The notes under the pieces were generated by a model that worked only from the letters and a program-made list of their open reading frames with translations, had not been told where the DNA came from and ran no database searches. From the NCBI GenBank assembly GCA_040902585.1, contig JBBDXA010000031.1, forward strand, positions 1 to 48,442: a DNA stretch of 48,442 nucleotides, given 5' to 3'. Source of the stretch: JBBDXA01 sp040902585. Its GTDB lineage: Bacteria; Planctomycetota; Phycisphaerae; Phycisphaerales; Phycisphaeraceae. Of this stretch, positions 7,720 through 16,150 are shown piece by piece. Position 1 is the stretch's first letter, and every line of letters begins with the position of its first letter. The position numbers and the translations under genes are program-made.

Positions 7720-8532
7720 ATGAAACTTCGAACTTTGCTGGCCACGCTTATGACGGTGATCGCGGTTTTGTTTACGTCGTCCGCAAACGCGACGACGATC
7801 GGCGTGAACTTTATCGGCGGGCGGACGCAGCCCAACGGCGATGCCGTGGGAACCAATGGTGCCGACGCGGTCAACCCCGGTACGGCGACTGGTGCGGTGC
7901 CCACGCTGAACTGGAACAATCTCGCAGGCGCTAACAGCGCGGCCCCCGTCGCTGTTGTCGATGAATTCGGCAACGGCGGATACACCGTCGCCCATACCGT
8001 GACCAACTCCTTCGCCGCCACCGCTACTTCGCCCGGCGGCGGCGGCAACGCGGCCATGATGTCCGGCTACCTCGACAATATGCAGGGCCGCTCCATCACC
8101 GTCACCGGCCTGGGCAGCGATTTCACCCTTTACGGCTACAGCGTCATCGTCTACTTCAACTCCGACAGCACCGGTCTGGGCACGCAGGGCTTCTCCGCCG
8201 CGGACAACCAAGGCAACACCGACGTCGCCTTCGGACAGGACGCCGGGGGTGCCGCCGGTAACAACTTCCCGCTCGGCGGCCCCAACGGATTCATCCTCAG
8301 CACGGCGTCGACTTCCGCCTCCGCCACACTCAGTAACGCGGTTCTGCTGGAAGGATTCTTCGGTAGCGTACTGACCATTACCGGTGAGGCCGGCAGCGGC
8401 AACAACCGCCCCCGGCCCAACGGCTTCCAGATCGTCGGCAACCCGGTCATCCCCGAGCCCTCCAGCATCGCCCTCGTCGGCATGGCGGCCCTCGGTCTGG
8501 CGCGTCGCCGGCGTCAGCAGCGCGCGGCCTGA
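7720..8532 (+). CDS. PEP-CTERM sorting domain protein
   Basis: 270-aa exported protein starting at the ATG at 7720 after the Shine-Dalgarno AGGAG. Signal peptide about 1-24 (MKLRTLLATLMTVIAVLFTSSANA). The mature part is Gly/Asn/Thr-rich, without catalytic motifs, and mostly acidic. The C-terminus is a textbook PEP-CTERM signal: P-E-P-SS, a hydrophobic helix (IALVGMAALGLA), then RRRRQQR. In known systems an exosortase cleaves this signal after export and the protein goes to the cell surface or matrix. No exosortase is encoded in this window, but the exopolysaccharide cluster at 34.6-40.6 kb is of the type usually linked to exosortases. Confidence 0.92.
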   Translation: MKLRTLLATLMTVIAVLFTSSANATTIGVNFIGGRTQPNGDAVGTNGADAVNPGTATGAVPTLNWNNLAGANSAAPVAVVDEFGNGGYTVAHTVTNSFAATATSPGGGGNAAMMSGYLDNMQGRSITVTGLGSDFTLYGYSVIVYFNSDSTGLGTQGFSAADNQGNTDVAFGQDAGGAAGNNFPLGGPNGFILSTASTSASATLSNAVLLEGFFGSVLTITGEAGSGNNRPRPNGFQIVGNPVIPEPSSIALVGMAALGLARRRRQQRAA

Positions 8533-8579
8533 TCGTTCATCATCACGCGTTGCGGACAATGGAACATCCAACTCGCGGG

Positions 8580-8598
8580 GGCGATTCTCTGAATCGCC
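8580..8598. terminator. Hairpin between convergent genes
   Basis: GGCGATTC (8580-8587), loop TCT, GAATCGCC (8591-8598): a perfect 8-bp stem followed by a T-rich stretch on the + strand. It lies between the convergent PEP-CTERM gene and the gene ending at 8619. Confidence 0.55.
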
Positions 8599-8618
8599 TT
8601 CGCTTCTCTTTACTTCGT

Positions 8619-9302
8619 TCATCGAGCGCCGCCCGTGTCCTTCGCAATCATCTGCTGCATCAGCGCCGTGCCCGCGTCGATCAGCGGCCGCGCCATCGGC
8701 TCAGCCGCCAGCGCGGCGAACGGCCCTTCGCCAAAGTGCAGGCCCGAGGGCGAGATCATGTTCAGTCGCAGGCCGCCCTTGCCCGGCGGCCCCTTGCGCG
8801 GCCCTTCCCATGGGCCGATCATGTTCAGAACCGTCTGGCCCGCGCTGAGCACGGCATCAATCGCTGCATCAAGCGAAGCATCGGGGCGTTCCCAGATGAT
8901 GCCCTTGCCGCTGTGGTTGTAGTAGCGCGCCGAGCGATTGGGGTAGGCCGCGAGCAGATCGACGCCGCCGTTGACTTCCACTTCGATCACCACGCCGAGC
9001 AGTTCCTTCGCCTGATCCGCCCCCGGCTGCACCCCATGGGCGCGGAGAAAGTGCCACGCCTGAGCGTAGTGCCGCGACTCGAGATCAGGCATCATCGTCA
9101 CCCGCTGCCAGCAGGCGATCGCCTCCGACTCGCGGCCGTCGGCCAGCGCCTCGCGTGCTTCGATGAAATCACACCAGGGCGATTCCTCCATCGCGGGGCC
9201 CTTCTGCGAAGGCCAGGCATTCAGGGGTGCATCGCCAAAGAGCGTGTCGCGCAAAGCGGCGAGAGGGGAGGGTGGTGTTCCGCCGAAGGAAATCTGGAGC
9301 AT
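8619..9302 (-). CDS. Conserved hypothetical protein, 227 aa
   Basis: I start at the ATG at 9302 (MLQISFGG); longer in-frame readings run antisense to the neighbouring propeller gene and are not protein-like. Soluble, with no signal peptide or membrane helix. A helical middle (FIEAREALADGRESEAIACWQRV) resembles a TPR-like hairpin. The C-terminal half carries well-formed motifs: VEVNGGVDLLAAYPNRSARYYN, GKGIIWERPD and LNMISPSGLHFGEG. This pattern recalls an uncharacterised bacterial family found in planctomycetes and others; I know of no function. Divergent from the beta-propeller gene at 9390 with 87 bp between them. Confidence 0.75.
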   Translation of the reverse strand: MLQISFGGTPPSPLAALRDTLFGDAPLNAWPSQKGPAMEESPWCDFIEAREALADGRESEAIACWQRVTMMPDLESRHYAQAWHFLRAHGVQPGADQAKELLGVVIEVEVNGGVDLLAAYPNRSARYYNHSGKGIIWERPDASLDAAIDAVLSAGQTVLNMIGPWEGPRKGPPGKGGLRLNMISPSGLHFGEGPFAALAAEPMARPLIDAGTALMQQMIAKDTGGAR

Positions 9303-9389
9303 GGGGCACTCAAGAAAAAATGAGAGAGCAACAAGGCCGGGCCGCAAGGCACGCAGCGCGAAAGCATGATGATGATATCGTGATTGCCT

Positions 9390-11258
9390 ATGGGTTCGTT
9401 CTTCGGGGCCATCTACCTGCGCTCCAGCGAACCGGCCGAGGCGCGCCGGCTGCTTGATGCCGCGCCCAAACGCGCCCGCTTCTATCTCGCTCCGCCCAAG
9501 GACGGATGGACCGCCATCTACCCCAGCGAACACGGGCAGGATGAACGCCTCTCCCGCGCCCTGGCGAAGAAGACCGCCGGCCTCGTGCTGCACACCCTTG
9601 TGCATGATGAGGATGTCTTCTGCTACTTCCTGTACCGCGAAGGCAAGCTGCTGGAGAAGTTCAACTCCTGCCCTGACTATTTCAATGAAGGCCTGCCGAC
9701 GAAGCGCAAACGCTCGCCGCGCAAGCCGAAGCATATTTACGACCTGCTGGCGGAGCCGGAGGATCGCCCGAAGCTCGAAGCGATCTTCGCGCGCGATCCG
9801 GAGGAAGGCATGGTCATGGCGTCCGGCACGCTGACGCAGTTCGCCGCCGCGCTGCGCCTGCCGCATGCGTGTACCAGTTACGAGTATTTGAAAGGCGGCG
9901 AGACGGAGGAGATTGAAGATTTCGATGCGTATGTCCACGTGCCGGACATCGGCATCGAAGAAGCGATCGCGGCCAAGCGCGAGGCGGAACTCGCCGCGGC
10001 CCACACTCGCCTTCGCGCCGCGGGTGTGCTGCTGTATCACGACCAGCGGAAATTGGCGAAGCGCGATGACCATATCGATGCAACGGTTAACCCCGATGGT
10101 CGCGGCGGTTTCTTTGTGACGTGGAACTATAGGGGATCGCGGTGCGTGTCGGAGTTGTGGCGTCTCGCCTCGCCGTGGACTGAGCCCGTTCGTCTGGATT
10201 TTGCGAAGTCAGATCGTGTGGGCAACGTCGCTGTCAGTCCTTCGGGACGATACGTTGCCTTTGATCAAGGAATGAGTGCCATCATCTGGGACTGCGAAGC
10301 CCACGCCATGCTGCCGGGGTTCGACGGTGCGACCTGCCCTCACGTGACGGCATTCCTGTCCGATGAAACCGGCTACGTTTCCCTGACCCGCGAAAGCGTG
10401 ACGATCGTGGACCTTGCCAAGACTGCGCGACGGCGCGAGTTCCTCCTGCCGGGCGAACATGGCCATCGCATGTTCGTCCATCCCGGCGGCGAATTCCTTG
10501 TGATCGAGCGTGATCAGCAACTTTGCGTCATCCGACTGGATGACGGCACCTGTGTTCGAAAGCTGACCGTGTCTCGCGGGCCGTTCACTCAAGACAACAT
10601 TCCCAACGATCTGCTTATCTGCCACTGGGCGCTCGTCGCGCAGCTGGATCGCATTGACTGGCCTACGGTCGAAGCGCAGATCATGGAGGGCGCCTATGGC
10701 ACCGCGCGCGCTCGCGACTGGGTCGAGACGGTGCATCGCTATTGTCACCACTATCGCACCGGCGGATGGCTTTACGAGTACATCAGCAAGTGTGATCCGG
10801 AGACGGTGTACGACGTGAAGTGGGACGAGTCCGGTGATCAAATGTTTTGCGCTACTTCGCGCGGTATGCGCGGCTACGACTGGCGCGAAATGGTCAGCGC
10901 CGGCGACAACTCGCCAACACAGTTCCTTGCGGTGGACGCCCAGCCTTTTATCGATGAGCGAAAACTCAATCGTTCTCTGACGATTAAAGAAGGCATCACC
11001 TATACGATCGAGTTCGATGGCGCCAACAACCGCCTGCTCTACGGCGGATTGCGCGGCATTCTCTTCAGCGTCGATCTGAATACGCATCGACCTGTTGAAC
11101 TGCTCGATCTGCCCGGTCGCCCCGCCATCCGCAGCATGGCACTTAGCGAAGAACATCAGGCAGTCTGCATGGCCACATCGCTCGATTTCCCTTCAGACCG
11201 CGAGAATCCTCAGCCGGATGTTGTGCAGATATGGAACGTCGCCCCGCGCGTTCAATAG
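9390..11258 (+). CDS. Hypothetical protein with WD40-like beta-propeller region
   Basis: 622 aa from the ATG at 9390 (MGSFFGAIYLRSS); an in-frame TTG lies 6 nt upstream. No signal peptide, so probably cytoplasmic. Residues 1-110 form a mixed domain with a Lys/Arg linker (TKRKRSPRKPKH). From about 235 onward, repeated beta-strand blocks such as VAVSPSGRYVAFDQGMSAIIWDCEAHAM, MFVHPGGEFLVIERDQQLCVIRLDDG and DVKWDESGDQMFCATSRG match degenerate WD40/YVTN blades, followed by two more near the C-terminus. The fold is likely a protein-binding propeller; partner unknown. A strong hairpin follows the stop. Confidence 0.78.
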   Translation: MGSFFGAIYLRSSEPAEARRLLDAAPKRARFYLAPPKDGWTAIYPSEHGQDERLSRALAKKTAGLVLHTLVHDEDVFCYFLYREGKLLEKFNSCPDYFNEGLPTKRKRSPRKPKHIYDLLAEPEDRPKLEAIFARDPEEGMVMASGTLTQFAAALRLPHACTSYEYLKGGETEEIEDFDAYVHVPDIGIEEAIAAKREAELAAAHTRLRAAGVLLYHDQRKLAKRDDHIDATVNPDGRGGFFVTWNYRGSRCVSELWRLASPWTEPVRLDFAKSDRVGNVAVSPSGRYVAFDQGMSAIIWDCEAHAMLPGFDGATCPHVTAFLSDETGYVSLTRESVTIVDLAKTARRREFLLPGEHGHRMFVHPGGEFLVIERDQQLCVIRLDDGTCVRKLTVSRGPFTQDNIPNDLLICHWALVAQLDRIDWPTVEAQIMEGAYGTARARDWVETVHRYCHHYRTGGWLYEYISKCDPETVYDVKWDESGDQMFCATSRGMRGYDWREMVSAGDNSPTQFLAVDAQPFIDERKLNRSLTIKEGITYTIEFDGANNRLLYGGLRGILFSVDLNTHRPVELLDLPGRPAIRSMALSEEHQAVCMATSLDFPSDRENPQPDVVQIWNVAPRVQ

Positions 11259-11283
11259 CGATCAGGACGCAACCAAAAGCCGA

Positions 11284-11307
11284 AGCCGATCGCGTTTGCG
11301 ATCGGCT
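11284..11307 (+). terminator. Hairpin after the propeller gene
   Basis: AGCCGATCGC (11284-11293), loop GTTT, GCGATCGGCT (11298-11307): a perfect 10-bp stem 25 nt after the stop codon. There is no clear T-run, so termination is likely but not certain. Confidence 0.5.
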
Positions 11308-11357
11308 CCGGCAAGTGAGTCTCCATGTTGTAGGTTTTCTTCGACTGGCGAGATCGC

Positions 11358-11732
11358 TCAGCGACCGGCCCTGGCGCTGACCGCGGCGACCGCGGCGTAG
11401 ATCGACGCCCCCGGCCCGCCCAGGCCCAGGCCCAGGCCGTCGTCGTAGGCGACGGCCGCGACGCCGAGCACCGGGCTGCCGCCGCCGGCACTGTCATCGG
11501 TCGGGCGATAGAGGTTCAGGTAGGGGGTGCCGCCGCCGCCGCTGTCGTCGGTCGGCATGAAGACGTTGGAGCGCGGGCCGGAACCGCCGTTGCTGTCATT
11601 TTCTCTTCTCTCTTTTCTTCCTTTTCGGGGCGGTGGACTGATTTGCAGGGAGTAGTTCTTTCTATGCGCCACGGTGAAGGAGAGGAGTGAGTGGAAGGCT
11701 GCATCTCCGTTCTTCGCGCTTTCCATGTCCAC
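11358..11732 (-). CDS. Small Gly-rich protein of unknown function
   Basis: 124 aa starting at GTG 11732, or at the ATG two codons later. The N-terminal half is basic (RKGRKERREND). The C-terminal half is Gly/Ala-rich with a clear internal repeat: NVFMPTDDSGGGGTPYL then NLYRPTDDSAGGGSPVL, followed by a low-complexity tail (AAVAYDDGLGLGLGGPGAS). No domain recognised. It begins 3 nt after the stop of the upstream membrane protein gene, which supports a two-gene operon. No signal peptide. Composition alone could create this open frame, so confidence is limited. Confidence 0.4.
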   Translation of the reverse strand: MDMESAKNGDAAFHSLLSFTVAHRKNYSLQISPPPRKGRKERRENDSNGGSGPRSNVFMPTDDSGGGGTPYLNLYRPTDDSAGGGSPVLGVAAVAYDDGLGLGLGGPGASIYAAVAAVSARAGR

Positions 11733-11735
11733 GAT

Positions 11736-12119
11736 TTACGCCTGACCGGATGTGTCTGACGAAGCACCGCTTTGGGCATCGGCACCTGCGACTGTTAGTT
11801 TCGATGGATCAGGATCGCTTCTTGTCGATCGCTTGGAGAAAGATTGCAAACCCCAGGAGGCCTCGATGGTCAAAAGGACATAGAGCAATGCGGAACCCAG
11901 TCCGATCGCCAGCGCAGTAAGTCTTTCACCTGTAGTACGATTGGGTGTCGCCAGGAGCGCGACGAGGCTTCCAGTGGAAACAACTGCTGCGAATAGCGAG
12001 AGACCGCGTAGCGCAAGCCAGTCGTTGCCCCGCAGCGCGAGGGAATTGTAATGGTTGATCTTCGCGGAGCACAACCGATGGATTGCCGGCCGGAAAGCGA
12101 ACACCTTCAGCCCGCCCAT
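11736..12119 (-). CDS. Small two-helix membrane protein
   Basis: 127 aa if started at the ATG at 12119 (MGGLKVFAF). An upstream TTG-started frame to 12266 would run through an operator-like palindrome, so I prefer the shorter form. Two hydrophobic helices, LSLFAAVVSTGSLVALLA and LTALAIGLGSALLYVLLTI, are separated by a short polar loop (TPNRTTGER), giving a helical hairpin. The C-terminal tail of about 40 aa is hydrophilic (SKRSTRSDPDPSKL...). No family recognised. Immediately followed by the Gly-rich gene. The promoter region contains the palindrome at 12138-12164. Confidence 0.5.
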   Translation of the reverse strand: MGGLKVFAFRPAIHRLCSAKINHYNSLALRGNDWLALRGLSLFAAVVSTGSLVALLATPNRTTGERLTALAIGLGSALLYVLLTIEASWGLQSFSKRSTRSDPDPSKLTVAGADAQSGASSDTSGQA

Positions 12120-12137
12120 CCACGGTTGCAATAGAAC

Positions 12138-12164
12138 GGTTCGGTATACGTTCGTATATGAACC
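12138..12164. promoter_or_regulatory. Nested palindrome, candidate operator
   Basis: GGTTC (12138-12142) and GAACC (12160-12164) flank an inner perfect palindrome TATACG-TT-CGTATA (12145-12158). It lies 19 nt upstream of the chosen start of the small membrane protein gene (- strand). It is AT-rich in a GC-rich region, as expected for a promoter or operator. Confidence 0.5.
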
Positions 12165-12221
12165 GCCCCCGGCGGCGGCGCGGTTTCTTCGCGCCGGCCG
12201 GCCTCTTTTCCCGCCCAAACC

Positions 12222-12337
12222 CGTGTCTAGTAGACACGAGGTAGACACGAGGTAGCCATTTGACAAAGGTTTGCAATGACTGAACTTATCACCAAATGGC
12301 TACCAGGGGGTAGGGGGTATGGTAGACAAATGTCTAC
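12222..12337. promoter_or_regulatory. Cluster of TGTCTA/TAGACA half-sites and a 12-bp inverted repeat
   Basis: Perfect palindrome CGTGTCTA-G-TAGACACG (12222-12238). A further TAGACACG at 12242 is 11 bp from the previous one, about one helical turn. An inverted pair GGTAGCCATTTG (12251-12262) / CAAATGGCTACC (12293-12304) follows, then a second palindrome GTAGACA-AA-TGTCTAC (12322-12337). Five half-sites of one motif in 116 bp, in the gap between the small membrane gene (-) and dapA (+), suggest a multi-site regulator binding region. The protein is unknown. Confidence 0.5.
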
Positions 12338-12415
12338 TTCCAGACGCGGGCGTCAGGAAACCCGCCGTCGGCCGTTCGAGTGCGTCGGATTTCCAACTCC
12401 TCCCTCCCCTCCCTC

Positions 12416-12463
12416 CGTTCCTTCGTCCCTCCGTCCCTCCGTTCCTTCCTTCCCCCGTCCCTT
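12416..12463. repeat. Octamer array (CGTYCCTY) in a pyrimidine tract
   Basis: Six units with exact 8-nt period (CGTTCCTT, CGTCCCTC, CGTCCCTC, CGTTCCTT, CCTTCCCC, CGTCCCTT) lie within a nearly pure pyrimidine run from about 12390 to 12485, upstream of dapA. Such a tract could adopt non-B DNA. Confidence 0.75.
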
Positions 12464-12527
12464 CCCCTGACCCTCCCTTTCTCTTACATTGTCCGCCCTT
12501 CAAGAAGTCTCACACAAGGATGCAGTC

Positions 12528-13427
12528 ATGTTCCAAGGCGCTTACACGGCGATGATCACCCCCTTCAAGGACGGAGCGGTGGATTACGATCGACTCAGCG
12601 AGCACGTCCGCTTCCAGATCGACGGCGGCATCGACGGCCTCGTGCCCTGCGGCACCACCGGCGAATCGCCCACGCTCAGCCACGAGGAGCACCGCAAGGT
12701 CATCGAACACGTCGTCACCAAGGCCCGCGAGATCGCGGATGCGGGAGGACCGGGGGGTAAGCGCGTGCAGGTGATCGCAGGGACCGGTTCCAACTCCACC
12801 GATGAGGCGCTCGAACTGACCGCGCATGCCAAGAAGGTCGGCGCGGATGGCGCGCTGATGGTCAATCCTTATTACAACAAGCCCACGCAGGAAGGGCTGT
12901 ATCGCCACTTCATGCTCGTCGCGGAGAAGGTGGATATTCCGATCGTGCTCTACAACATCCCCGGCCGGTGCGGCGTGCAGATGAATGCCTCAACCGTCGC
13001 AAGGCTCAACAAGCATCCGAACATCGTCTGCATCAAGGAAGCGACCGGGTCGATGGACATGACGAGTGAAATCCTCTCGCTGTGTGACATCCGCATTCTG
13101 TCCGGCGATGATTCGCTGACGTTGCCCTTGATGGCGATCGGCGGGCGCGGGGTGATCAGTGTGTTGTCGAACCTGTTGCCGCGCGAGGTGAAGAACCTGG
13201 TCGAGGCGGCTCACACGGGCAAGTTTGCCGTGGCCCGGCAGCTTCACAAGGATCTGTTCAACCTCTGCAAGGTGATGTTCATCGAGACGAACCCGATTCC
13301 GATTAAGACGGCGATGATGATGGCCGGGCGGGACACGGGGGAACTGCGGCTGCCGATGTGTGAGATGAGCAGTGAGAACAAGGCGGTGCTGGAGAAGGCG
13401 CTGCGCGGGAAGGGGTTGGTGCGGTGA
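12528..13427 (+). CDS. dapA: 4-hydroxy-tetrahydrodipicolinate synthase
   Basis: 299-aa (beta/alpha)8 aldolase that condenses pyruvate with aspartate semialdehyde, the first committed step to diaminopimelate and lysine. K170 in IVCIKEATGS is the Schiff-base lysine. Y142 and R147 in VLYNIPGRCG and the GTTGES loop (42-47) correspond to E. coli Y133, R138 and the T44/T45 region with a constant offset of +9. The ATG at 12528 has AAGGA 10 nt upstream; an in-frame GTG-type extension to 12489 has no support. Diaminopimelate is needed for peptidoglycan, in keeping with planctomycetes having a cell wall. Unrelated genes flank it, so it is probably its own transcription unit. Confidence 0.95.
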   Translation: MFQGAYTAMITPFKDGAVDYDRLSEHVRFQIDGGIDGLVPCGTTGESPTLSHEEHRKVIEHVVTKAREIADAGGPGGKRVQVIAGTGSNSTDEALELTAHAKKVGADGALMVNPYYNKPTQEGLYRHFMLVAEKVDIPIVLYNIPGRCGVQMNASTVARLNKHPNIVCIKEATGSMDMTSEILSLCDIRILSGDDSLTLPLMAIGGRGVISVLSNLLPREVKNLVEAAHTGKFAVARQLHKDLFNLCKVMFIETNPIPIKTAMMMAGRDTGELRLPMCEMSSENKAVLEKALRGKGLVR

Positions 13428-13457
13428 GCGGTTGAAAGGGCGAGTGCCGCGAGTGGG

Positions 13458-15947
13458 TCACTTGATCTTGCTCTTGGTCTTGTCTGCGACGTAGGGCAGC
13501 AGTTCCAGCAGCATGCCGTCCACGCGCCACGGCCCTCGGCCGGCGGCGTCACGCCTCAGGGTGACGATGAACGTCGCCGCACAGGGCACAGTTGCGGGCG
13601 GGTTCTCGACCGCGCGGGTGCCTGACAGAGTTCCGGCGATTTGTAATGCGTCGCCGATGTCTCTTTCGTCGTCGAATCGCCATGTTTTCCAGCGCGGCCG
13701 CAGCATGCCCTGCGATGGTGGACCCGATAGCAGCCGCATCAGGCCGTCTTGCGCGTGGTCGAAAGACAAGCCTTCGATTCGCCGCAGCTCTTGTCGGAAC
13801 TGCAACGAAACGAGCTTCAGCGCGTCGTCGTACATGTCGCTGGCGCTGGCGGTGAGGAACAGCCCGATGGCGTCACGGGCGGCCAGGCGTTCGGCGTCGG
13901 TAATGGGGCGAGTCGGCGCGGGGTCGATCGGATCCTGCGGGTTGAAGATGATCGGCCTGTCGTTGTGCTGCGTGGGTTGCGGGCCGAGTTCGAGGCTTGA
14001 GTTCTGTTCGGATGCTGGGCCAGGACGATGCTCGTGTGTCGATTCCGCTGAGAACAGCCAGACCGTGCTGGTGATGCCCACGCCTAGGAGCAGGGCGGCG
14101 AGGGCGGTGAATCGGCCCATGCGGTGGCGACGCCCGAGCAGCCCGAAGATCACGGCGAGCAACATGCCCGCCGCGAACGACACCACGGCAACGCGACCTG
14201 CTGCCTTGGTATCGACCGCCATGCAGATGACCGGCACGATCAGCCCGAGTGTCAGCATGACCAGGGCGATGACAGAGCAGACGAAGCCGGCGCGGTCGTC
14301 AGCCACAGCTCGAACGTGTCTGTCGTGGCCGTGCGGCCTGTTGTCCGTTTCCTCGCCCGGCCAGCCGCTCGAAGATGAGCCGCTGCGCAGGGCGAACCAG
14401 CTCACGACGAAAATAAACATACCGAAGATCGGTAAGGCAATGCCCACAAGCGTCAGCCAGCGGGGCCAGTCATGAATCCAAGGTTCAAAGAAGCGAACGG
14501 CTGGCGGTTCGCGCACGGCGCTGGAGATGACAGCTCCGCCCGCAGCCGTGCCGCCATAAGCATAGATACCGAACGCCCAGCCGCCGATTGCGACGCCGCC
14601 GATGGCCAGTCCGCCGAACGCGAAGGTGCCGATGGCGAGCCCGCCGATCGCCGCGAGCAGGCCGATGGCCAGTCCTGCGAACGAGACGAGGCCCAGGCCG
14701 ACGCCGGCGAAGGTGATGCCGCCCATCGCCATGCCGCCGAAGGCGAACACGCCGATGGCGACATCACCCATCGCAATGATGCCCTTGGCGACGCGCTTCC
14801 TGCCGGTCTTGGGATCGATGCCGTAGGCGATGTGAACCAGCGGCAGGCCGAAGAGTGTGGCCTTGGACTTGTATTCGCGCCCGATTGCCCGCTGCATGCC
14901 CGTGACGACGGAACTCGGCAGCCCGCGAATCTCATCCACCTGCGTCTTCACCTCACTCGCATGTTGCCAACGAAGGTCAGGTTCCTTCTCCAGCGAACGC
15001 AGCACGACTTCATCCAGCCGCACGTCGATCTGCACCTTCTTACTCGGCGCGGCGAACCTGCCCAACGGCAACTCACCCGTGAGCATCTCGTAGAACACGA
15101 CGCCCAGCGAGTAGATGTCCGCGCGGTGATCGACTTCGTGTGCCCGCTCCAGTTGCTCGGGGGCCATGTAGTGCGGCGTGCCCATCGTGCCACCTTCGCG
15201 GGTCAGCGTGATGTCATCGGGCGCGGCCTCGATGAGCTTGGCCAGGCCGAAGTCGGCGATCTTCACCTTGCCGCGTTTGTCAATGAGAATGTTCTCCGGC
15301 TTGATGTCGCGATGCACGATGCCTTCTTCATGCGCGTACTGGAGCGCATCACACACCTGCGGAACAATGGCCAGCGCCTCGGCCGAGGCCATCGCCTTGG
15401 CGCGAATCGCCTGGCGAAGGTTCGTGCCGTCGATGAACTCCATGATAAAGTAGAACAGGCCCTTGGCGGGCGAGGCGGCTTCAGCCGCTTTGTCGGCCTC
15501 CCGAAGCGCATCGGTCCGTCCAAAATCAAACACACTCACAATGTTCGGATGATTCAATCTCGCCAGCGCCCGCGCCTCGCGCGTGAACCTTTCCGCGAAG
15601 CCCGGCGTCTCGCTCAGATCGGGCGGCAGAATCTTCAGGGCAATGACGCGATCCAGCCCGCGCTGCTTGGCCTTGTACACCGCGCCCATGCCGCCCTGAC
15701 CGAGCAGCTCGATGATCTGAAGCTGCGGGAAGTGCGGCGAAAGCTCCGCGACCGAAGGCGGAGTGAAACCCGCTCTTCGAGCCGAAGGAGTCGTGTCATA
15801 CGCGCTGCTGCGGATCGTGTCCGTGGTCTGCGCGTCCGATTCCATCGCGGCCTTCATCAGGCAGCGCGGGCACAACCCCTGCGGCGAATCGCTGGGCATG
15901 GACCCGCCGCACTGCGGACACTGGCGTGGAAGGGGTGACTGGGACAT
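13458..15947 (-). CDS. Membrane Ser/Thr protein kinase with N-terminal zinc ribbon
   Basis: 829 aa. N-terminal zinc ribbon C10-P-Q-C13...C26-P-R-C29. Complete Hanks-type kinase at about 75-345: glycine loop LGQGGMGAVY (82-91), K105 in IALKIL, HRDIKPENI (212-220), DFG (232-234) and APEQ (262-265), so catalytically competent. An unusual region at about 385-470 is built from repeated Gly-x-hydrophobic blocks (GVFAFGG, GLAIGLLA, GTFAFGGLAIGG, GIYAYGG). Several conventional membrane helices and a C-terminal domain of about 180 aa follow. The kinase end is predicted cytoplasmic. It lies downstream of an ECF sigma gene in the same orientation, 203 nt apart with a REPIN between. Such kinase-ECF neighbours are common in planctomycetes. 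Confidence 0.92.
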   Translation of the reverse strand: MSQSPLPRQCPQCGGSMPSDSPQGLCPRCLMKAAMESDAQTTDTIRSSAYDTTPSARRAGFTPPSVAELSPHFPQLQIIELLGQGGMGAVYKAKQRGLDRVIALKILPPDLSETPGFAERFTREARALARLNHPNIVSVFDFGRTDALREADKAAEAASPAKGLFYFIMEFIDGTNLRQAIRAKAMASAEALAIVPQVCDALQYAHEEGIVHRDIKPENILIDKRGKVKIADFGLAKLIEAAPDDITLTREGGTMGTPHYMAPEQLERAHEVDHRADIYSLGVVFYEMLTGELPLGRFAAPSKKVQIDVRLDEVVLRSLEKEPDLRWQHASEVKTQVDEIRGLPSSVVTGMQRAIGREYKSKATLFGLPLVHIAYGIDPKTGRKRVAKGIIAMGDVAIGVFAFGGMAMGGITFAGVGLGLVSFAGLAIGLLAAIGGLAIGTFAFGGLAIGGVAIGGWAFGIYAYGGTAAGGAVISSAVREPPAVRFFEPWIHDWPRWLTLVGIALPIFGMFIFVVSWFALRSGSSSSGWPGEETDNRPHGHDRHVRAVADDRAGFVCSVIALVMLTLGLIVPVICMAVDTKAAGRVAVVSFAAGMLLAVIFGLLGRRHRMGRFTALAALLLGVGITSTVWLFSAESTHEHRPGPASEQNSSLELGPQPTQHNDRPIIFNPQDPIDPAPTRPITDAERLAARDAIGLFLTASASDMYDDALKLVSLQFRQELRRIEGLSFDHAQDGLMRLLSGPPSQGMLRPRWKTWRFDDERDIGDALQIAGTLSGTRAVENPPATVPCAATFIVTLRRDAAGRGPWRVDGMLLELLPYVADKTKSKIK

Positions 15948-16041
15948 GGGTGGACTCCTGTAATAGGTTCGCGATCTACCTCTACAGAAGCAAGGGAAAT
16001 AAAAGGTGACAGGCAGAGAGCAAGAATGTCTGCCTTTGAAT

Positions 16042-16138
16042 CCAAGCCCGATGGCGAGGCTCGGCGAGCCGTCGGGGTACAGGGGAAACCGAATGCGGAA
16101 TACCCCGACGGCTCGGCAGACCTCGCCATCGGGCTTGG
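16042..16138. repeat. REPIN-like pair (CCAAGCCCGATGGCGAGG...)
   Basis: Two 38-nt units in inverted orientation (16042-16079 and 16101-16138), differing only at a few loop positions and separated by 21 nt. Each starts CCAAGCCCGATGGCGAGG and ends GCCGTCGGGGTA. Lies between the sigma factor stop and the kinase start, 12 nt after the sigma stop codon on the - strand. Confidence 0.85.
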
Positions 16139-16150
16139 CGGGGTCAGTGG

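Noticed and set aside
9303..10073. N-terminal extension of the 227-aa gene at 8619-9302
   Set aside because: It would overlap the propeller gene antisense by about 680 nt and is not protein-like; the ATG at 9302 is the sensible start.
14472..15938. 488-aa + strand frame
   Set aside because: Antisense of the Ser/Thr kinase.
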